Part shown: in pieces, positions 18,847 through 31,100 of the stretch
Layout: every line of letters starts with the position of its first letter
Numbering within the stretch: position 1 is the first letter of the stretch
DNA from: Lucinisca nassula
Taxonomy: Eukaryota; Mollusca; Bivalvia; Lucinida; Lucinidae
DNA: 64,000 nt
NCBI GenBank assembly: GCA_963580285.1
Contig: OY757026.1
Span: 89,626,651 to 89,690,650 of the forward strand
Direction of reading: 5' to 3'
Made by a program: the position numbers and the translations under genes
Notes under the pieces: model-generated
Databases searched by the model: none
The model's input: the letters and a program-made list of their open reading frames with translations, nothing else
What the model was told of the DNA's origin: nothing

Positions 18847-21800
18847 TATCCAGGAAACTGGAATAACACTGAACATAATTGTCTAAAATGTATGGGGTAC
18901 AAGCAACCAGTCTCCTATGTACGTACTGAGAAAAAGGGTGGTGGGGTTGCTACATTTGTGAGGGAAGGGCTAGACTCAGAAGAAATTCTATATAGGCAAA
19001 AGAATCCAAATCTTGAGGTTGCCATTGTACGAATATTTGGGATTAATAAAAGTACTGACATTATTAACATATATTCAAATGGAAAAAACATGATAAGTAA
19101 TGCAGATTATGATCATATTTTAACACATGTAAGTAAAAATCATATCATTGTTGGTGACTTTAATATAAGGGACAGCCTCTGGGATAATCAATACCATGAT
19201 GGTGAGGTTCCAGCAGGGCGTGAGCTTCTAAACTTTATAGAGGACCATGACCTGGTGGTGCTGAATAATGGGGAAGGAACACGTTACTCGATTGAATCGG
19301 GGCAAACAACTGCGATTGACCTCACCCTCGCCTCTCATGATCTTTGTCGAGATTTCCAGTGGTATGTGCACCAAAACTGTCTGGGTAGTGACCATTTCCC
19401 CATTATAACTACTTTAAATAAACAATACAAATGTATTCTACAGGATACCACGCGGGAAACTGACTAAAGCTGATTGGGCCCTTTTTCGCAATTTGACAAA
19501 CAACATTGATATACAGTTTGATCAACAAACAATTAATGAATCTAATGACCAATTCATAAATGAATTAATTGCCATTTGTGAGGAAACAATACCTAAACCA
19601 AGCCAAATCCTGACAAAAACAACGGCATCTTCCGTGGTGGAATGATGAATGTTCAACTGCAGTCCGTGAGAAACGTAAAGCATATAAGAAATGGAAAAAA
19701 TACAATTCTGATCAACTTAAGGACCTGTATATAATAGCCAGAGCCAAAAGTAATGATATCCTAGATAATGCAAAGAAGTGTAAATGGCAGGAAATTGTCT
19801 CGGAGCTAAATCACAAGGCAAACAGTAAATATATCTGGAATGTAATATCCAAATTCAATGGAAAACCATTTAGGCCAGTGGAAGTATTGAAACTAAATAA
19901 TATTCGATACCATGAAAATGAAGATAAGGCAAATGCACTAGTTAACCATTACCAAAAAGTTAGTGGCAATGAATTACTTGACCACAGTTTCAGACTGAAA
20001 AAAACTTGAACTTGAACCTGGAATTATCTTGTCAGTGCAGGAAAACATCGCGATGGGTGAGGGTGAGGCATACAACGAGTTGTTTACCTTTAAGGAACTT
20101 ATAACCGCGCTTAATAAGAAACAGAGCACTGCTCCTGAGGCTGACACAATTCACTATGATATGTTGAAAAATGCTTCTGAAAAATGCAAATGGCAAATTT
20201 TACAATTAATTAACAAATCATGGACTGAGGGTAAACTACCAGACCAATGGAAACTGGGAACAATAGTACCACTTCTGAAACTAAATAAATCCCCTCATGA
20301 ACCAGGATCTTATAGGCCAATTTCTTTAACATCAGTAACATGTAAGGTCATGGAAACTATGATTGCAAACAGACTTACAAGTCACCTTGAAAAGAACAAA
20401 CTTTTGGCACCTACACAATCTGGATTTAGAAAAAATAGGTCTACCCTGGATCAAATTATTCGATTACAGACTGCAATACTAAAAGCTAAAATGGAGAATA
20501 GGGACCTTCTCTGTATATTCCTGGACCTAGAGAAAGCTTTTGATCTTATGTGGACCAATGGAGTGCTAATGCAGTTAAACAAATTCAATATTAAATGCAG
20601 ATTATAAGGTTGGGTACAGGACTTCCTTAAAGATAGAAAAATACAGGTTAGGGTCGGATCTAACTTGTCCGAAGTTAAGGTACTTGACAACGGTTCTCCC
20701 CAGGGCAGTGTTCTTAGTCCAATTTTATTTAACATTCTTATCAACACTCAATATGATGTGCTAAAAGATCTGTCGTGTGAGCTGTCTCAATATGCGGATG
20801 ACTCGGCGGTCTGGAAATCAGGGCGCAATAAGTCCCATTTGTTGCATCTCATGCAGCAGATCTTGAATAAAATTGAGGCATGGGCAGTGTCGTTGGGTAT
20901 CAAAATCTCCTCCAATAAAACCGAAGTTGTATTGTTCAATCATCCAGGAACTCCAAATGAAAATATACCAAAATTGAAAATAGGAAACAAATCACTGGAA
21001 TATATAACTGAAGCTAAATTCTTAGGAATGACATTTGATAGCCAGTTGTACTGGCAGAAACATATAACAGACTTGGTAGCAAAATGTAAAAAAGATCTAA
21101 ATCTCATGAGATATCTATCAGGAACTAAATATGGGGCGGATAAGATAACGCTAATGGCTATCTACAAGACACTTATCCGGAGTAAACTAGACTATGGTTG
21201 TCAAGCATATGCTTCTGCATCACCAACTCAGCTTCTTCGGATAGATAGAATTCAATCAGCTGCTCTCAGAATAATAACAGGGGCATATAAAGCAACTGCA
21301 AATATTGATGTGCAAGCTGAATGCAACATTCAACCACTGGCGCTAAGGAGGGAGGAACTTATCCTGAAATACTGGGCTAGGTCCTCTGTCAATGGGAAAA
21401 ATCTCCCCTTGAACAGTCTCTATGACTATGCTGTATATGAAACCTGTAGGGATCGATTAAAAGGTAAAGTTCCATTTGTAATGCAAGTAAGGGATCTTCA
21501 GATGAAATATAAGCTAAGTGATATTTTGGTACAGGAACCTTTATATCAGGAAAAATTTGCCTTGCAGTCAATTACACCTAGGGAAACTCTTAAGGAATAT
21601 GTAAACAAAAAAAAAAACAGACAGCAAGAAGGTCATAGAGGAAAAAACCAAAACCTTAGTCAATCAAAAATACAAATCATGTCTTCAAATATTTACTGAT
21701 GGCAGTAAGGATGATGGAAAGAATCAAGTAGGGTCTGCATTTACCATTCCCTCGTACCAAATAACTAGAAAATTTAAACTGAATGCCAAGGTTACAATTT

Positions 21801-22552
21801 TTACTGCAGAATTAATTGCAATAATTGAAGCCCTGAAATGGGTTGAGCAGAACAAACCAGACCAGGTAGTAATCCTCACTGATTCCTTAAGTTCAATTCA
21901 GGCAATAAAGTCTGGGAACAGTCGCTCAAGACCTGATCTTTTAATCCAAATCAACAATTTAGTTGACACAATTTTAAGGAGTAACACAATACTGCATATT
22001 GACTGGTGTCCGTCGCATTGCAATATTCAAGGTAATGACATTGCAGATGAAGCTGCAAAATTAGGATGTACCATAGGCAAAGAAATAAAGGTTAGGCTAG
22101 GTAAAACTGAAGTATATGGGCTTATAAAAAGAGAAGTTAAAAAACACTGGGCATCAACTTGGAAAAAACATGGTCATGGTTTTCGTTGGGAGATCAATAG
22201 TGATCTCCCAACGAAACTGATACAGTATAGCGACAATAGGCAATTTGATAGGGTATACACTAGGTTAAGGTTAGGTAGGAATGGACTTAGGTTTAACAAT
22301 CAGACACACAGTGGGATGAACCCTCAGTGCCCTCACTGTGAGGGAACTGAGGACACAACCCACTATCTTCTTGATTGTGAAAAACATAGACATGAGCGAG
22401 AAATCATGTTACAAACCATAAAAGATAACATATCTGATATAAATGTTATAGATCTTAAGGTACTTCTTAACCCCCAACCTGCCCATGCAACAATTATAAG
22501 GGAAGCAGTATTCAAATATGTCACCAATACAGGATACTTGTCATACATATAA
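18847..22552 (+). pseudogene. LINE-B ORF2 remainder: endonuclease, RT, RNase H (disrupted)
   Basis: The endonuclease continues at about 18855-19420 (GGGVATFVREG, VGDFNIRD, GSDHFPII, so the catalytic Asp/Asn and SDH are present). A linker with PRWWNDECS-type sequence is broken by frameshifts at 19460-20030. RT runs 20029-21600: LDLEKAFDLMW (motif A), GSPQGSVLSPILFN (motif B), SQYADDSAVW (motif C). An in-frame TAA lies at 20605 and a frameshift occurs in the A-run at about 21607-21617. RNase H follows at about 21690-22090 with FTDGSK, AELIAIIEA, LTDS and NDIADEAA, the D-E-D-D catalytic set. The C-terminus has CPHCEG...HYLLDC. A T deletion at about 18858 breaks the ETW codons. Not functional. 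Confidence 0.85.
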
Positions 22553-22975
22553 GTATACTAACCTAATTTAGGCATACTCAATGCATACATGTAACTAAGG
22601 ATCAAGAAAATGTATATCAGCGGGAACAGTATACAGCACCGAAGAGGGCAATCATTCTGTACTGCAGGCCAATCCTTCGAGTGTTTGTGAGTGCAAGCAA
22701 CAGTTTGTTAGATGGGTGAAGCTTGAATCCAGGAGCTATGGCAATCGGTCCATGAGCAATGTTATGGCAAGCTGAACCTATCAATACAGCTGTATGATGC
22801 ACTCATACCTCAAAGAGAGCAAGGTACACAGTGGCAGGGGTCTAACTTTTTCTATTTATTGGATACTGACTCCCCCTATTGGGCGGACTGGCCTCTCATA
22901 CCTCTGCCACTGCATGATTTATGTCATTTCCTTGCCTCTCAGACAGATGTAAATATTGTAAATGTGTTTCACATA

Positions 22976-22976
<1 letters not shown>

Positions 22977-23027
<51 letters not shown>
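22977..23027. repeat. (TG)n microsatellite
   Basis: About 51 bp of TG. It may mark the 3' end of LINE-B or be independent. Confidence 0.95.
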
Positions 23028-23033
<6 letters not shown>

Positions 23034-23059
23034 GTCATGATTTCTGGCGAAAGAATGTG

Positions 23060-23188
23060 CACTGTACTGGTTAACCGCTTACGTATAAGCCTGCCCAGGA
23101 AAGTGTTGATAGGTAAACTGACCGGCTCAAAAATGACCTAAATAGTGTTGACTGGGCCGTAAAACTCCAAAACAAACAAACAAACAAT
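23060..23188 (+). mobile_element. SINE-1 fragment
   Basis: GTACTGGTTAACCGCTTACG, AAAATGACCTAAATAGTGTT and a CAAACAAACAAACAA tail. The middle is deleted. Confidence 0.6.
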
Positions 23189-23429
23189 TTTGTCATGCAG
23201 GAGTACATTTTTTCAAAACCATCAAAAGACTTGTAAATAGTATTTTTTCATCTCAAATGTTGTGCATTATATTAAGTTTTTTTTTTTTTTTTTTTTTTTT
23301 TTGGAAAACACACAACGCCCAGAATACAGAACAGAACTGAATTTATCGCCTTTTAAATCTCATCAAAAAAAAAAAAAAAAAAAGCCGTGTTAAATGAATT
23401 CTGTTTAACACGGCCATAAATCCTGACCC

Positions 23430-23622
23430 TTGACCTGCTGAATATATAAATATGCCACACCCACCACAGATTATCAACCATCCGGTTTCTTGATGCAAGT
23501 CATTGCAAGAAATTCTTAAAATGAATCACAAACAACGAGGATCCTGATCAGATGGCTTCTTATCTGGATCTGCGTTGTTTGAAAGATCAGACATATCCGG
23601 GCCCAGCAGGACAAGGGTTAAA
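23430..23622 (+). mobile_element. PAL-B MITE, worn left end
   Basis: Right end AGCAGGACAAGGGTTAA. Core AAACAACGAGGATCCTGATC and its partner GATCTGCGTTGTTTG. The left end (TCCTGACCCTTGACC) is diverged. It shares ATGCCACACCCA, CTTGATG and GAAATTC with the copy at 11439. Confidence 0.65.
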
Positions 23623-25190
23623 TTATGTATTATAGTTTTATGGTGAAGGAAAGTCATATAGTTATTTACATTTATGCTTTTTGTTTCATCATTCTTATTT
23701 TTTTTTTTATTTTTTTTATTTTCCTTTTTTTTTTTTTCCTCTCAAAACAATGAATAATATCTATTGATGGTAATTTTCACAACTTCTCAACAAATAAACA
23801 GTTTTTACAAGAACCAATTATCTGAATTGTTTTCAACTTTTGTTATCAATTATGTCTTTGACGAGAGCTTACTAACATTGCAAAACATGTAACAATCAAA
23901 TTGTGTACATGCACCTGTCTAAAATTAACATTTAACATCTTTGAAGAATTGCTATGCAATATTGGTGTGAGTAATCAAATATTTCAATGGTCAAAGTCAA
24001 TATAATGCTTCTTTAGAAAGACAGTTAGATAGCTCTTTGTTTACCAATATGTTTGTAAAATATTCAAAAACCTTTGAAGTCTACCATTTTCTTACAATTG
24101 AATTCTAATTGCATCTTAATTACAAAAACGCAATTTGACAACAACAATTAACATTGTAATTGAAACCATTTTTCAATGCACAAGCACCTGTTCATAAATA
24201 ATACCACTTTACTTTTTCATAACTGCTATCCAATTATGAGCTTGCCAATTTAATGATCAAAAAACAATTAAGCACTTTTATATGATAACAGCCTTTGAAG
24301 TTCTGTTATTTTATACATTTAAACTATTATTGTTTACAAAACAGGCAAGAACTAAATGTTTTTATTTCCTTTTTTTTTCTTTTTTTTTCTCTTATTCCAT
24401 ATGTTTATGTATACTTCTATACTATTTATATATCTATTTTATATATATTATACTGCAAACTTAGGGCCGCACATCTGACAACCCTGTATAACTTGGGTTT
24501 TTCGTCATTTCTAACCAGTCCATAGCCTTACACACGGCCCTAAGAGAGAGCAACATGAACTAGTATGCTCTCGGGTGAGACAGAGAAATCTCAAGTCGCA
24601 GCCGAAATTGACATTGATTCCTCTGCAGTTTTATGCCCATTTTCGATCTGGCGTTCAAAATTCTAAATTACAGTGCTTCTACTTTACTTAGGGGAAGGCA
24701 CTGGCAGTTCAGCATGACTCACATTTCACTGAATCTGCCGCGTTTTGCAGCACAGAAGCACTCAAACTTTACGTCCTGTTGTGGGGCAATGCTAACGCGC
24801 CTGAGCGTAGCGGACGTAAAATGCTTAAACTTTACAATACAATACAATATAAGGGTCCTACATTAATATATAGCAAATTATTCATGTTTTCATCATGGCT
24901 TTGTCAGAACCTAGTCGTTGTAACTTAACGGTCAGTAAATTATAAAATTTTGCATGACGGAAACCAATTACCTAAAGACATTTTGAGAAAAACGCGTGTG
25001 CAAAGTTTAAGTATTCGCGTATTACCAGACACGTATTCTGTGGAAAGGATAATCACCAGAAGAGCAGCGCCTGAGGTATTAACCATTACATTTCATTTAT
25101 CTTGTTATTATAATATTTATTCTTCTTCTTCTTATTATTATTATTATTATTTTCAGCTACCCACAATATTTATTTCAGGCTCTTAGTTGC
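23623..25190. other. No gene seen; AT-rich with pyrimidine runs
   Basis: T-rich runs at 23699-23740 and 24360-24390. An ACAAT repeat at 24833-24850 may be a LINE 3' tail. No family was recognised for CGGCCCTAAGAGAGAGCAAC (24535). An (ATT)n patch lies at 25130-25150. Confidence 0.4.
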
Positions 25191-25191
25191 A

Positions 25192-25445
25192 CATTACGTT
25201 AACTCCGTGAAGTGTATACCCTGGTAAACCCTACTTTATATAGTGAAAACGGGCTTAACGGGAGAATACATTATTTTTTTTTTATTTTTTCTGCTCAAAA
25301 ACATAAATTGTGGTTGCTCGTTAGAACCGTCTCATCGGGGCGATTTTAACGAGCACCCACAATCTATCTTTTTGAGCATAAATAAAAAAAATATCACCAA
25401 TTGTCATAATAGAAGTTTGCAGATAATTAAATATTATGATATTCA
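25192..25445 (+). mobile_element. PAL-A foldback MITE (CATTACGTTAAC end)
   Basis: Begins CATTACGTTAACTCCGTGAA. Side hairpin ACCCTACTTTATATAGTG...CGGGCTTAACG; core with loop ATC, slightly decayed (ACCGTCTCATCGGGGCGATT). It directly abuts the next copy. Confidence 0.7.
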
Positions 25446-25721
25446 TTATGAAAACACGCCTATACAAATACATTGTCACCTTTATCGCCGAAAACATGAA
25501 AATTTTAACATGAAAAATTGTGATATTTTTCTTATTTCTGCTCAAAATATAGATTGTGGGTACTCTTTAGAACCGCCTCATCGAGGCGGTTCTAACGAAT
25601 ACCCAAAATCTATATTTTAGAGCAGAAATAAGAAAAATAAGGTTTACCCCTGCAAAAACCAGTTTTACTATATAAAAGTGGGGTTCAAGGGGGGCAAAAT
25701 TATAGGCGTGTTTTCGTGATG
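25444..25721 (-). mobile_element. PAL-A foldback MITE, well preserved
   Basis: Begins CATTATGAAAACACGCCTAT and ends TATAGGCGTGTTTTCGTGATG. Opposite orientation to copy 1; core with loop ATC, equivalent to GAT in forward orientation. Almost perfect arms at 25525-25640. Confidence 0.85.
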
Positions 25722-25806
25722 TATACGGTCATGCTGTCGTAATGGCTTGCCACGCGGCAGATTATTGTCAATATTTTTACCATATTGCAACATATTTATG
25801 TTTTGA

Positions 25807-26089
25807 CATTACGTTAACGAGTGCATAAAAAAATCTATACCCAGGTAAACCCCACTTTATATAGAGAAAAGTTGGGTTTACAGGGGTATATATTATTATT
25901 CTAAAGACTTATTTGTCTCCAAAATATAGATTGTGGGTACTCATTAGAAGTGCCGCATTACCTCATTGCGGCGGTTCTAACGAGTACCGACAATCTATGT
26001 TCTGAGCATAGATCAGATAACTATCACTAATTACAATTTCTGGAGCCAAGGAATATGGCCTTATATTATATATGCATGCTATCGTAATG
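25807..26089 (+). mobile_element. PAL-A foldback MITE (CATTACGTTAAC end), core rearranged
   Basis: Begins CATTACGTTAACGAGTGCAT and ends ATGCATGCTATCGTAATG. The loop region reads GTGCCGCATTACCTCATTGCGGCGG, so a few bases were inserted beside the loop. Confidence 0.7.
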
Positions 26090-26263
26090 AAATATGCGTT
26101 TATTAGTTCACGTTTTACTTGCCAATCTTATTTGTATAATGTTGGATATGTTGAATATCAGTGTAGACTTTGTCTGATCACGTTGAAAGAAGAAGCTCTA
26201 TTCTTCATCACAATAACAAGTTAATGTAATGAACACCAAGGAAACCCCAACTTCGGCGGAACG

Positions 26264-26801
26264 ATTTACCCAAATCCACCCAAACCCACTTAAACACCCA
26301 AATCCACCTAAAATCAATAATTGAAACACGTTTTAGATGTTCTATAGTGCTTATATTCAGGAATGGATAGTTTAGAGCCAAAATAAGTAGAATACAAGTG
26401 ATGAGATTAAAAGTTTTATTTACCTATTAGTAAATACCGCACATACAGAAATTAACGAAAGGCCTCCTCCAAAGTATATTTTATGGACAAATTTGAAGAA
26501 TTTATAGATATGAAATTTGGATATTCCTATAAAATTGAGATATTTGTCGTTTGTAAAGAGAAGGACTTTTGAATGTCCGGCGGTTTTCGTTGATTTAGGT
26601 ATGTGTGGTATTTAGTAACCGGTGACAAAAGTTTTCCTGTCACCAAATTATTGCCGTCTGCTTGTTTATTGGCTCTAAACTATCCATTTTGAGATACAGG
26701 CACTATAAAACACCTAAAACACATGTTTCTCTATTGATTGCAAGTTGATTTGGGTAAAATTTAAGTGGATTTGGGTTTTTTTCAGGTGGATTTGGGTAAA
26801 T
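26264..26801. mobile_element. MITE-E with about 120-bp inverted repeats
   Basis: The left arm starts ATTTACCCAAATCCACCC and runs to GGATAGTTTAGAGCC (about 26375). The right arm starts GGCTCTAAACTATCCATT (about 26670) and ends GGTGGATTTGGGTAAAT. The outer arm is built from ACCCAAATCCACYTA-like subrepeats. No ORF in the 290-bp centre. Superfamily not assigned. Confidence 0.75.
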
Positions 26802-27063
26802 TATGGAAATGGGTAGTAAGGCAGTACACATTTTTTTTCTTATTTTTGCGCCTATGTGAAAAGTACCCTTTACTCATGGGCTGGCTCAAATTATCATTTA
26901 ATAAATGTCATTTATGGACATGAAATATAGACTAAATTACAAAGGTATATTATCCAAATATAATAAGAGGTATATTTTCTATACATTTAGATACAATCAT
27001 GTCTTTTAGGTCTTTAATAACTTTAATTTCTAAAGTAAAAACTTATCATATTCGTATATTTAT

Positions 27064-27305
27064 TTGAACCAGTCCATGAGAAAAGGGTCCGTAGGGTTGT
27101 CCGAGGTATAATTCTTCAAAGCCGCATGCGCAGCCACATAATAGGGCCAGAAGCATGGCTCTTTGTCTGAACCTCCCTTCCTTTGTGTCCATACTACATG
27201 ACTACGAACAACAAAGGCTCGGGCGACTGCGCGTATGCGCAGGCTCTCTTGGGCCATGGCTGTTCGTCTATGTGACAGCACCCTTTTCTAATGGGCTGGC
27301 TCATT
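27064..27305. mobile_element. PAL-D MITE with TIRs
   Basis: Ends: GAACCAGTCCATGAGAAAAG (27066) and its inverted form CTTTTCTAATGGGCTGGCTC. Internal palindromic part: GAACAACAAAGGCTCGGGCG, ACTGCGCGTATGCGCAG. Another right end of the family (CTCATGGGCTGGCTCA) lies alone at 26875-26890. No ORF beyond chance. Confidence 0.7.
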
Positions 27306-27477
27306 TATGTTTGATTTTAATCATATAGGAGATTAATATTTTAATTACTGTCACGCGACAAGGCAAAACAATTTTCTTTCTTTCTTTTCTGCTTTCTTTC
27401 TTTGCACTTACCATAAACTATGATTTGCTAGTATTTTTGGTTTTTGCTAAATTTAGCAAAAGCGCTGTTCATCTACC

Positions 27478-27755
27478 CATCACGTTAACAAGTACATCCT
27501 GGAAAACTCCACTTTATATAGGGAAATTTTCTTATTTCTTCACAAACATATAGATTGTGGGTACTCTTTAGAAAGGCCTAGAAAAGGTAGATTGTGGGTG
27601 CTCATTAGAAACGCCTCGATGAGGCGTTTCTTACGGGTACCCAAAATCTATGTTTTGAGCAGAAATAAGAAAAATATCAAAACTTATCATCTGATAAATG
27701 CCACTTTTCGAGCCATAAAAAGTAGTCATACATTTCATAGGCATGTTATCGTTAC
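27478..27755 (+). mobile_element. PAL-A foldback MITE (CATCACGTTAAC end) with partial arm duplication
   Basis: Begins CATCACGTTAACAAGTACAT and ends GGCATGTTATCGTTACG. The left arm has ATTGTGGGTACTCTTTAGAA followed by a second ATTGTGGGTGCTCATTAGAA, so part of the stem is repeated before the GAT loop. Confidence 0.7.
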
Positions 27756-28149
27756 GACATAATGGTATTATCATTTCAAACCAGCGATATTTTTACATTG
27801 AACATTCAACAACTTATAATGAAATCGCCAGCCCAATCGTTTTAATCAATTTAAAATATATAAACACTTTACTGCTCATGTTTGCCATGCATGCAGCTAA
27901 AATCATAAGAGTTAGTTTAAACTTTTATTTCATTTGTATACTTTAAACAATACAATTCATTAGAGTAGATATAGAAACAGTACATACAAACGGGATTCAG
28001 AAGAAAGTCATTAGACTTATTGAATCTGTATCCCATACAAAAGTACATCAGTGCAACTAACTAGTGATCTGAGTCATAATCAGAATATTATGAAAAATGT
28101 ATTGTGATTTGATACTATTTGTAACAACTTTAAGGTCTAAACTTAATAG

Positions 28150-31100
28150 CTGAAAAAAAGCATGATAAAACTTATCAATATACATATACATGTATAAGTG
28201 TATCAGGCTCCACGGGGGAAGGGTGGAAATAAACTACTATACTAAATTTGATCTTGGTCTTTATCTCATACTCTTTGATGAGAAAAAAGAAAAGTACGTC
28301 GTCAGTCCAACAAAAGCATTTATTGAAAACGTTTTGACTTCAGTATATAGTCATGCACAGCGAGGACGATGGTGTTGTTTTGATCGAGTGAGAGAGAAGG
28401 ATCCCCATTAAGCAGGATATTTAAATTTGGATTGCAGATTACTGACACACGGCTGAACAGTTCACGCCTATGTTCGGTATACTGTTCACATGCTAAGAGA
28501 TAGTGGTGCGTGTCCTCTATGGATCCACAAACACACCGAGGGCAATCTACAATGTTCTTAGAGAACAAGTGCTGACGTAAGGAACTACATTTAGTTCTTA
28601 GCCTAGAATGATAGATCTGACCGCGTCTTTTACCTGTGAAATAGTATCGAGGTGGTATAGTAACATTCGTGTTTAGCCTAGTTTTAAATATATTTAGACT
28701 GGGCGAGTTGCGGGTTTCCTCAGGGAGTTCATTCCATTCTCGGACAGCTGATGGCAAGAAAGACTTATAGTAAAGTTGCGATCTTGTATGTAGAGTATGG
28801 AGATCATTAGCATTTCGTAATGGATATGACGATGTACTACCAACGGTAGGTGGAACAAGTGAACAAAGATATTCAGGAGTAATGTCATTATGCATTTTAT
28901 AGAATAAAGTGAGTTTGTGCTTTTGCCTCCTGGACGCCAGTGTTTCCCAGCCTGTTTCTAACAAAAGGGAATCAATTGATACCAGTTTCGTTGCACCAGA
29001 AACTATTCGTGCAGCTTCGTTTTGAATTTTTTCTAACTCATTCGCTTCGTATTGTGCACAGTTATTCCATACAACGTCGGCATATTCTAAAAGGGGGCGT
29101 ATAAATGAATAATATATCGACTGGAGAGATTTCCGATCTAACTGAAATTTTAGTTTCCGCATAACATTTACACGATTCCATGCTTTTGTCTTAATATGTT
29201 CAAGATGATCTTGCCAAGTACAATCATCTGAAAAAATAACACCTAAGTGCTTGTGTGTAGTTACTTCAGTTATTTGCTTCTGGTCCATTGAAACAGGTGG
29301 GTGATAAGGTTTGTTGTGTTTTCTTGAGAATAGCATAGATTCTGATTTTCCTGGATTAAATGTAACTAACCACCGTTTTGCCCTACGATTTACCTTTTCT
29401 AGGTCTGAATTTAATTGTTCAGCTGCTTGAATGGGGTCGTCCACTATTATATACAAACTTGTATCATCTGCAAACAATCTTATAGAAGAATTGATATCTT
29501 CAACAATGTCGTTAATATATAGGATAAACAACAAGGGTCCAAGAATCGAGCCTTGAGGGACACCGGCGTTAATTGGAGTCCATGTCGAACTAGCACCTGG
29601 TATCACAACGCGTTGTTGTCTATCATTTAGGTAGTCAGCAAACCAAGATAAAAGATTTCCAGTTATTCCTGCAGATTTGAGTTTGAAAAGCAGACCCCCC
29701 TATGCCATACCCTATCAAAAGCTTTGCTAATATCGCAAAATACTGAACGAACTTCTTTACCGTCATCTAGAGCTTTGCAGAAGGTATTATATAAATCAAC
29801 TAACTGGTTTACAGTCGAATCGCCAGGAACAAAGCCTGACTGTAAAGTTGAGATTGTATTATGTTCATGGAGAAAGTTGTATAAGTGTTTATGTACAATT
29901 TTCTCTAGCACTTTACCGACTGTACTAAGGAGAGAAATAGGTCTGTAGTTAGAGATTTCAGATGGGTCGTTTTTCTTGTGTATTGGCGAGACATTGGCTT
30001 GTTTCCAAAGTTGTGGCACTTTACCATGACGTATTGAAAAGTTGAACAAGTCACGAAGTGGATGCGAAAGAGGCTGTGAAAGTTCCTTGAGGAGACGATT
30101 ATTAATCAAGTCTGGGCCGGCTGCTTTACCGAGAGGGAGTGATTTTAAGGTTGATTGAACCTCTTCAGTGGTAATAAAAAGTGAGTCTAAGTTATAATTA
30201 GGTATGTTCATAGTTTGCGGAAGAGATGCCGTACTATCATCAAGACGTGTCTGATCTGTAAAATAATCGTTTAGAGCATTAGCTTTGGCATTATCGTCTG
30301 AATAAATGGTACCGTCCTTATTCAAGGGTGGTATGGTATTTACCTGTTCCGGTTTAATAAATTGTTTTAATGTTTTCCACCAATCTTTCGGTCCAGTTTC
30401 AGAGCATGTTAACCGTTCAGATAATTTATCAAATTGTAGCTGTTTTGATTTGCGAATTTCTGTGGTGACATGGTTTCGAAAGCTTTTATATGTCTCCCAG
30501 TTATTGGAGTTATTTGATTTTTTATATTTATCATATAATCTTTTCTTTTTCCGGAGAAGTTTCTTTATATTAGTTGTGAGCCAAGGGGGATCAGTTTTAC
30601 GAATTGTAATTATTTTGTTTGGAATGTGCTTGTCTGATAAAGAAGTAATCTTTTCCGTTACATTTTCTGCATATGTATCAATATTATTACTTATTAATGC
30701 GTCCCAATCAGTGTTTGCCAGGTCATTCGAAAAGGACTGATAGTTACCCCTGTCAAATAAGTAGATTTTTCGCTTGTAAGAAGGGCTTTTTGTTTTCGTG
30801 AAATTAAGAACACAATATACAGGGCAGTGGTATCTAATATTCTGTTCGAGGAATGGTTCCCCTACACCACTTAAGACAATATTATTCTTATTTACAGTGA
30901 AAATCAGATCAATAATTGATGAAGAATTTTCTGTATAATGAGAAGGTTCATCTATTAGTTGTTCAAAATTAAATTGCAGACACAAATCTCTAATCTTCCT
31001 GTTGGAATTCTCTTTTAGGGTATCAAGGTTAAAATCACCTGTGAGCAGAATATTTTGAATATCCGTGTCAAATGCTAGACCGACGGAATCCTCAATTGCA

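Larger units (their letters stand above)
13740..22976 (+). mobile_element. LINE-B: old I-group-like non-LTR retrotransposon, interrupted by LINE-A
   Basis: In order: a short basic ORF1, an ORF2 start, the LINE-A insertion (14247-18843), then endonuclease, reverse transcriptase and RNase H remnants ending with a C-terminal CxxC...H...C segment at 22552. A possible 3' UTR runs to the (TG)n at 22977. An APE endonuclease plus RNase H places it in the I/Jockey-type groups (family knowledge); the exact clade cannot be fixed without alignment. Multiple frameshifts and stops make it dead. The 5' boundary is approximate. Confidence 0.8.

Noticed and set aside
30306..30740. 144-codon plus-strand ORF
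   Set aside because: Antisense shadow of the LINE-C coding frame.
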